Assembly (NCBI GenBank): GCA_029721515.1
Contig: CM056567.1
Span: 23,470,731-23,534,730 of the forward strand
DNA: 64,000 nt
Direction of reading: 5' to 3'
DNA from: Synanceia verrucosa
Taxonomy: Eukaryota; Chordata; Actinopteri; Perciformes; Synanceiidae
The stretch's first letter is position 1; the number at the start of each line of letters is the position of its first letter. Below are positions 62,401 through 64,000 of the stretch, one piece after another. The translations under genes were made by a program, and so were the position numbers. The notes under the pieces are model-generated. The model saw nothing but the letters and a program-made list of their open reading frames with translations, was not told the origin of the DNA and ran no database searches.

Positions 62401-64000
62401 TATGTATAATGCTCTTGCGTTCTCATTTTCTTCCTCATAATTTCTTTGCCAGTGTCAGTTTGTAGTTTTTCCCCATCACCTGCATTTATCTACCTATACA
62501 GGTTCAATATATGTTATGTATTATGTATCATGGCATACTATATATTGAACTCCACAGAACCCTGACTGACATAAGAATAGCTGCCTGGTTCCTGATCCCC
62601 CAATGTTTCTGAATATTTGTGAGTTTGCAAAAAGCCAGTTAAATTTGTGATCCCTGCAATCATTAAGCCACATTAATGTAATCACTGTGAACTAGAAGAG
62701 CGCTGTCACCAAGATAGGAAGACTCGTAACCAGCCTGAAACAGGAAGAGTCTCGGAGGGTCTACTCTGTCATAGAGCTGGCATGTAACTTGTATATTAAG
62801 CAGTGTTGTGCTAGTTACTGAAAATGGTAACTAGTTACTTACTAGTTACTTCATTCAAAAAGTAACTCAATTACTTTGCCGATTGCTCTCACCAAAAAGT
62901 AACGCATTACTGTTAAAAGTAACTTTTTAGTTCCTGTTTAGGACCCTGGGGAGTGAGAGATTGCATCATGGTGTGTTCACTGGAAGTCTGAACCTGGAGT
63001 TCAGATCAACGCAACCTCAAAGTTTACTGCTCCCAGCGCTTCCAGCCTTATGCATATTTTACATAAGAAGCAGACAGCATGAATTTCTACGTTAGGCTGG
63101 TGGGATTAATCCGGCTTTACAAGTTGGAGCTCTGAATTCGACGGAGGGGGGTTCTGATTTAAAGTTTAACTCGGAGCTTGGAGATTCTTGTACAACTTGA
63201 ACGATAAATGAATGATAAATAGACAAATACTTCAGTGTACGGTGTAAATTTATTTCTGCTAACACAAAAAATGAGTGAACATCTTAGTGCCCTCCTTTAT
63301 TCATACAAATCTGACATCACGCTAATCAAAAAAAATAAATGATAATGATGGATAAAGCTGGGGAAGAGGGATAGTGAGTTTCATTAGAGACTGGAACTTT
63401 GGACTGTTTTGATGTGCCTTGACGAAATGTTAGCAATTTAGCTTTTGCTAACGTTACCTTCTTCATATAGATCTTGTTGTTAGGTTACTATGAAGATTAG
63501 TCACAAAATATTCCAAATGTTGGGAATGATTTGCATACTACCTGTGTTGCAACATATTATTTCTCGTATCCAAAATATTTCAAAATAAGAGAATTGTTCT
63601 TTTTGGCCAGGGCATCTAGGGCAGTAGAGATCCATCTGATTGGCCAGTGATAATGACCTGCAGAGCGTCAATGCCTGATTCAAACAGTCTTTTACACTAT
63701 GTATATCACACACATTGATATCATGATGACTGTGAATTTTAGATTTATTGTGTAGCCCTTATATCAATATATTATATTTTCACAGCCATTTGTCAAGTCA
63801 GAACTTTATTTATACAACACATTAAGAAAACAACTGCAGTTGTATAGAATACAAATGAATCCAAAGCAAGCATTGAGAACAGAGGAAATAAGCAGCATGT
63901 CGATATTGTAGCAGTAAAAGAGTTAGATTAGACTAATCAAGTGAAAGCAAGCATGGTTTCAGCTGTTCTTTTCATAAAGGTGATCTGTTCCAGAGGTTAG
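62401..64000. other. atat1 intron 7 to window end; one repeat recognised
   Basis: At 62800-63060, GTTGTGCTAGTTACTG, GTAACTAGTTACTT and CCTGGAGTTCAGATCAACGC match a repeat also seen at 35410-35560. The rest shows no exon; the next atat1 exons must lie further right. TCAAGTCAGAACTTTATTTA near 63795 resembles a LINE or SINE end. Confidence 0.45.

Overview
This window is vertebrate nuclear DNA, almost certainly from a ray-finned (probably percomorph teleost) fish. Three kinds of evidence agree: split genes with GT/AG introns whose exons read as known vertebrate proteins; a dense mixture of Tc1/mariner, hAT-like, THAP/TTAA-type, Rex1-like and L2-like LINE, BEL/Pao and tRNA-derived SINE sequences; and many (CA)n, (TA)n and (AAAT)n microsatellites.

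Three host genes are visible. (1) The last three coding exons of gabbr1 (GABA-B receptor subunit 1) lie on + at 6032-6160, 8746-8889 and 9239-9526; earlier exons lie outside the window. (2) A complete four-exon tnf gene (TNF-alpha type ligand, 240 aa) lies on - at 23678-22301, with a TATA-like box, a kappa-B-like and a CRE/AP-1-like site upstream and an ATTTA array in the probable 3' UTR. (3) The first seven coding exons of atat1 (alpha-tubulin N-acetyltransferase 1) lie on + from 38897 to 59480 and continue past the right edge. In human these three genes all lie in the MHC region of chromosome 6p, so the window looks like a fish remnant of that linkage group.

Layout: 1-6031 is gabbr1 intron holding a decayed LINE and a Tc1 derivative. 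6032-13.5 kb holds the gabbr1 exons and probable 3' UTR. 14-21.3 kb is a retroelement graveyard (LINE, BEL/Pao remnant, RLE-type LINE end, L2 end). 21.6-24 kb is tnf. 24.3-38.8 kb is intergenic, with L2 copies (one forming a near-perfect 0.25-kb-arm palindrome), a hAT relative, a Tc1 relic and a RecQ-helicase-like fragment. 38.9-59.5 kb is atat1. Its 11.4-kb intron 2 contains two opposing Rex1-like LINEs, one with a 989-codon open frame and the other interrupted by a Tc1 element. Its later introns hold a hAT MITE with an exact 8-bp TSD, a THAP-encoding fold-back element with two further elements inside, an apparently intact Tc1-like transposon, SINE-like copies with exact TSDs, and a 20-bp minisatellite. 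59.6-62.4 kb is a Tc1 element with a hAT MITE nested in it.

The host genes are neighbours rather than a pathway: a neurotransmitter receptor subunit, a cytokine and a tubulin-modifying enzyme. I found no prokaryotic features, no CRISPR array, and no undescribed multi-gene system. The most interesting items are the signal-peptide-like leader shared by the two Rex1-like LINEs, the fold-back THAP element, the microsatellite-derived ARE of tnf, and a 100-nt hairpin downstream of gabbr1.
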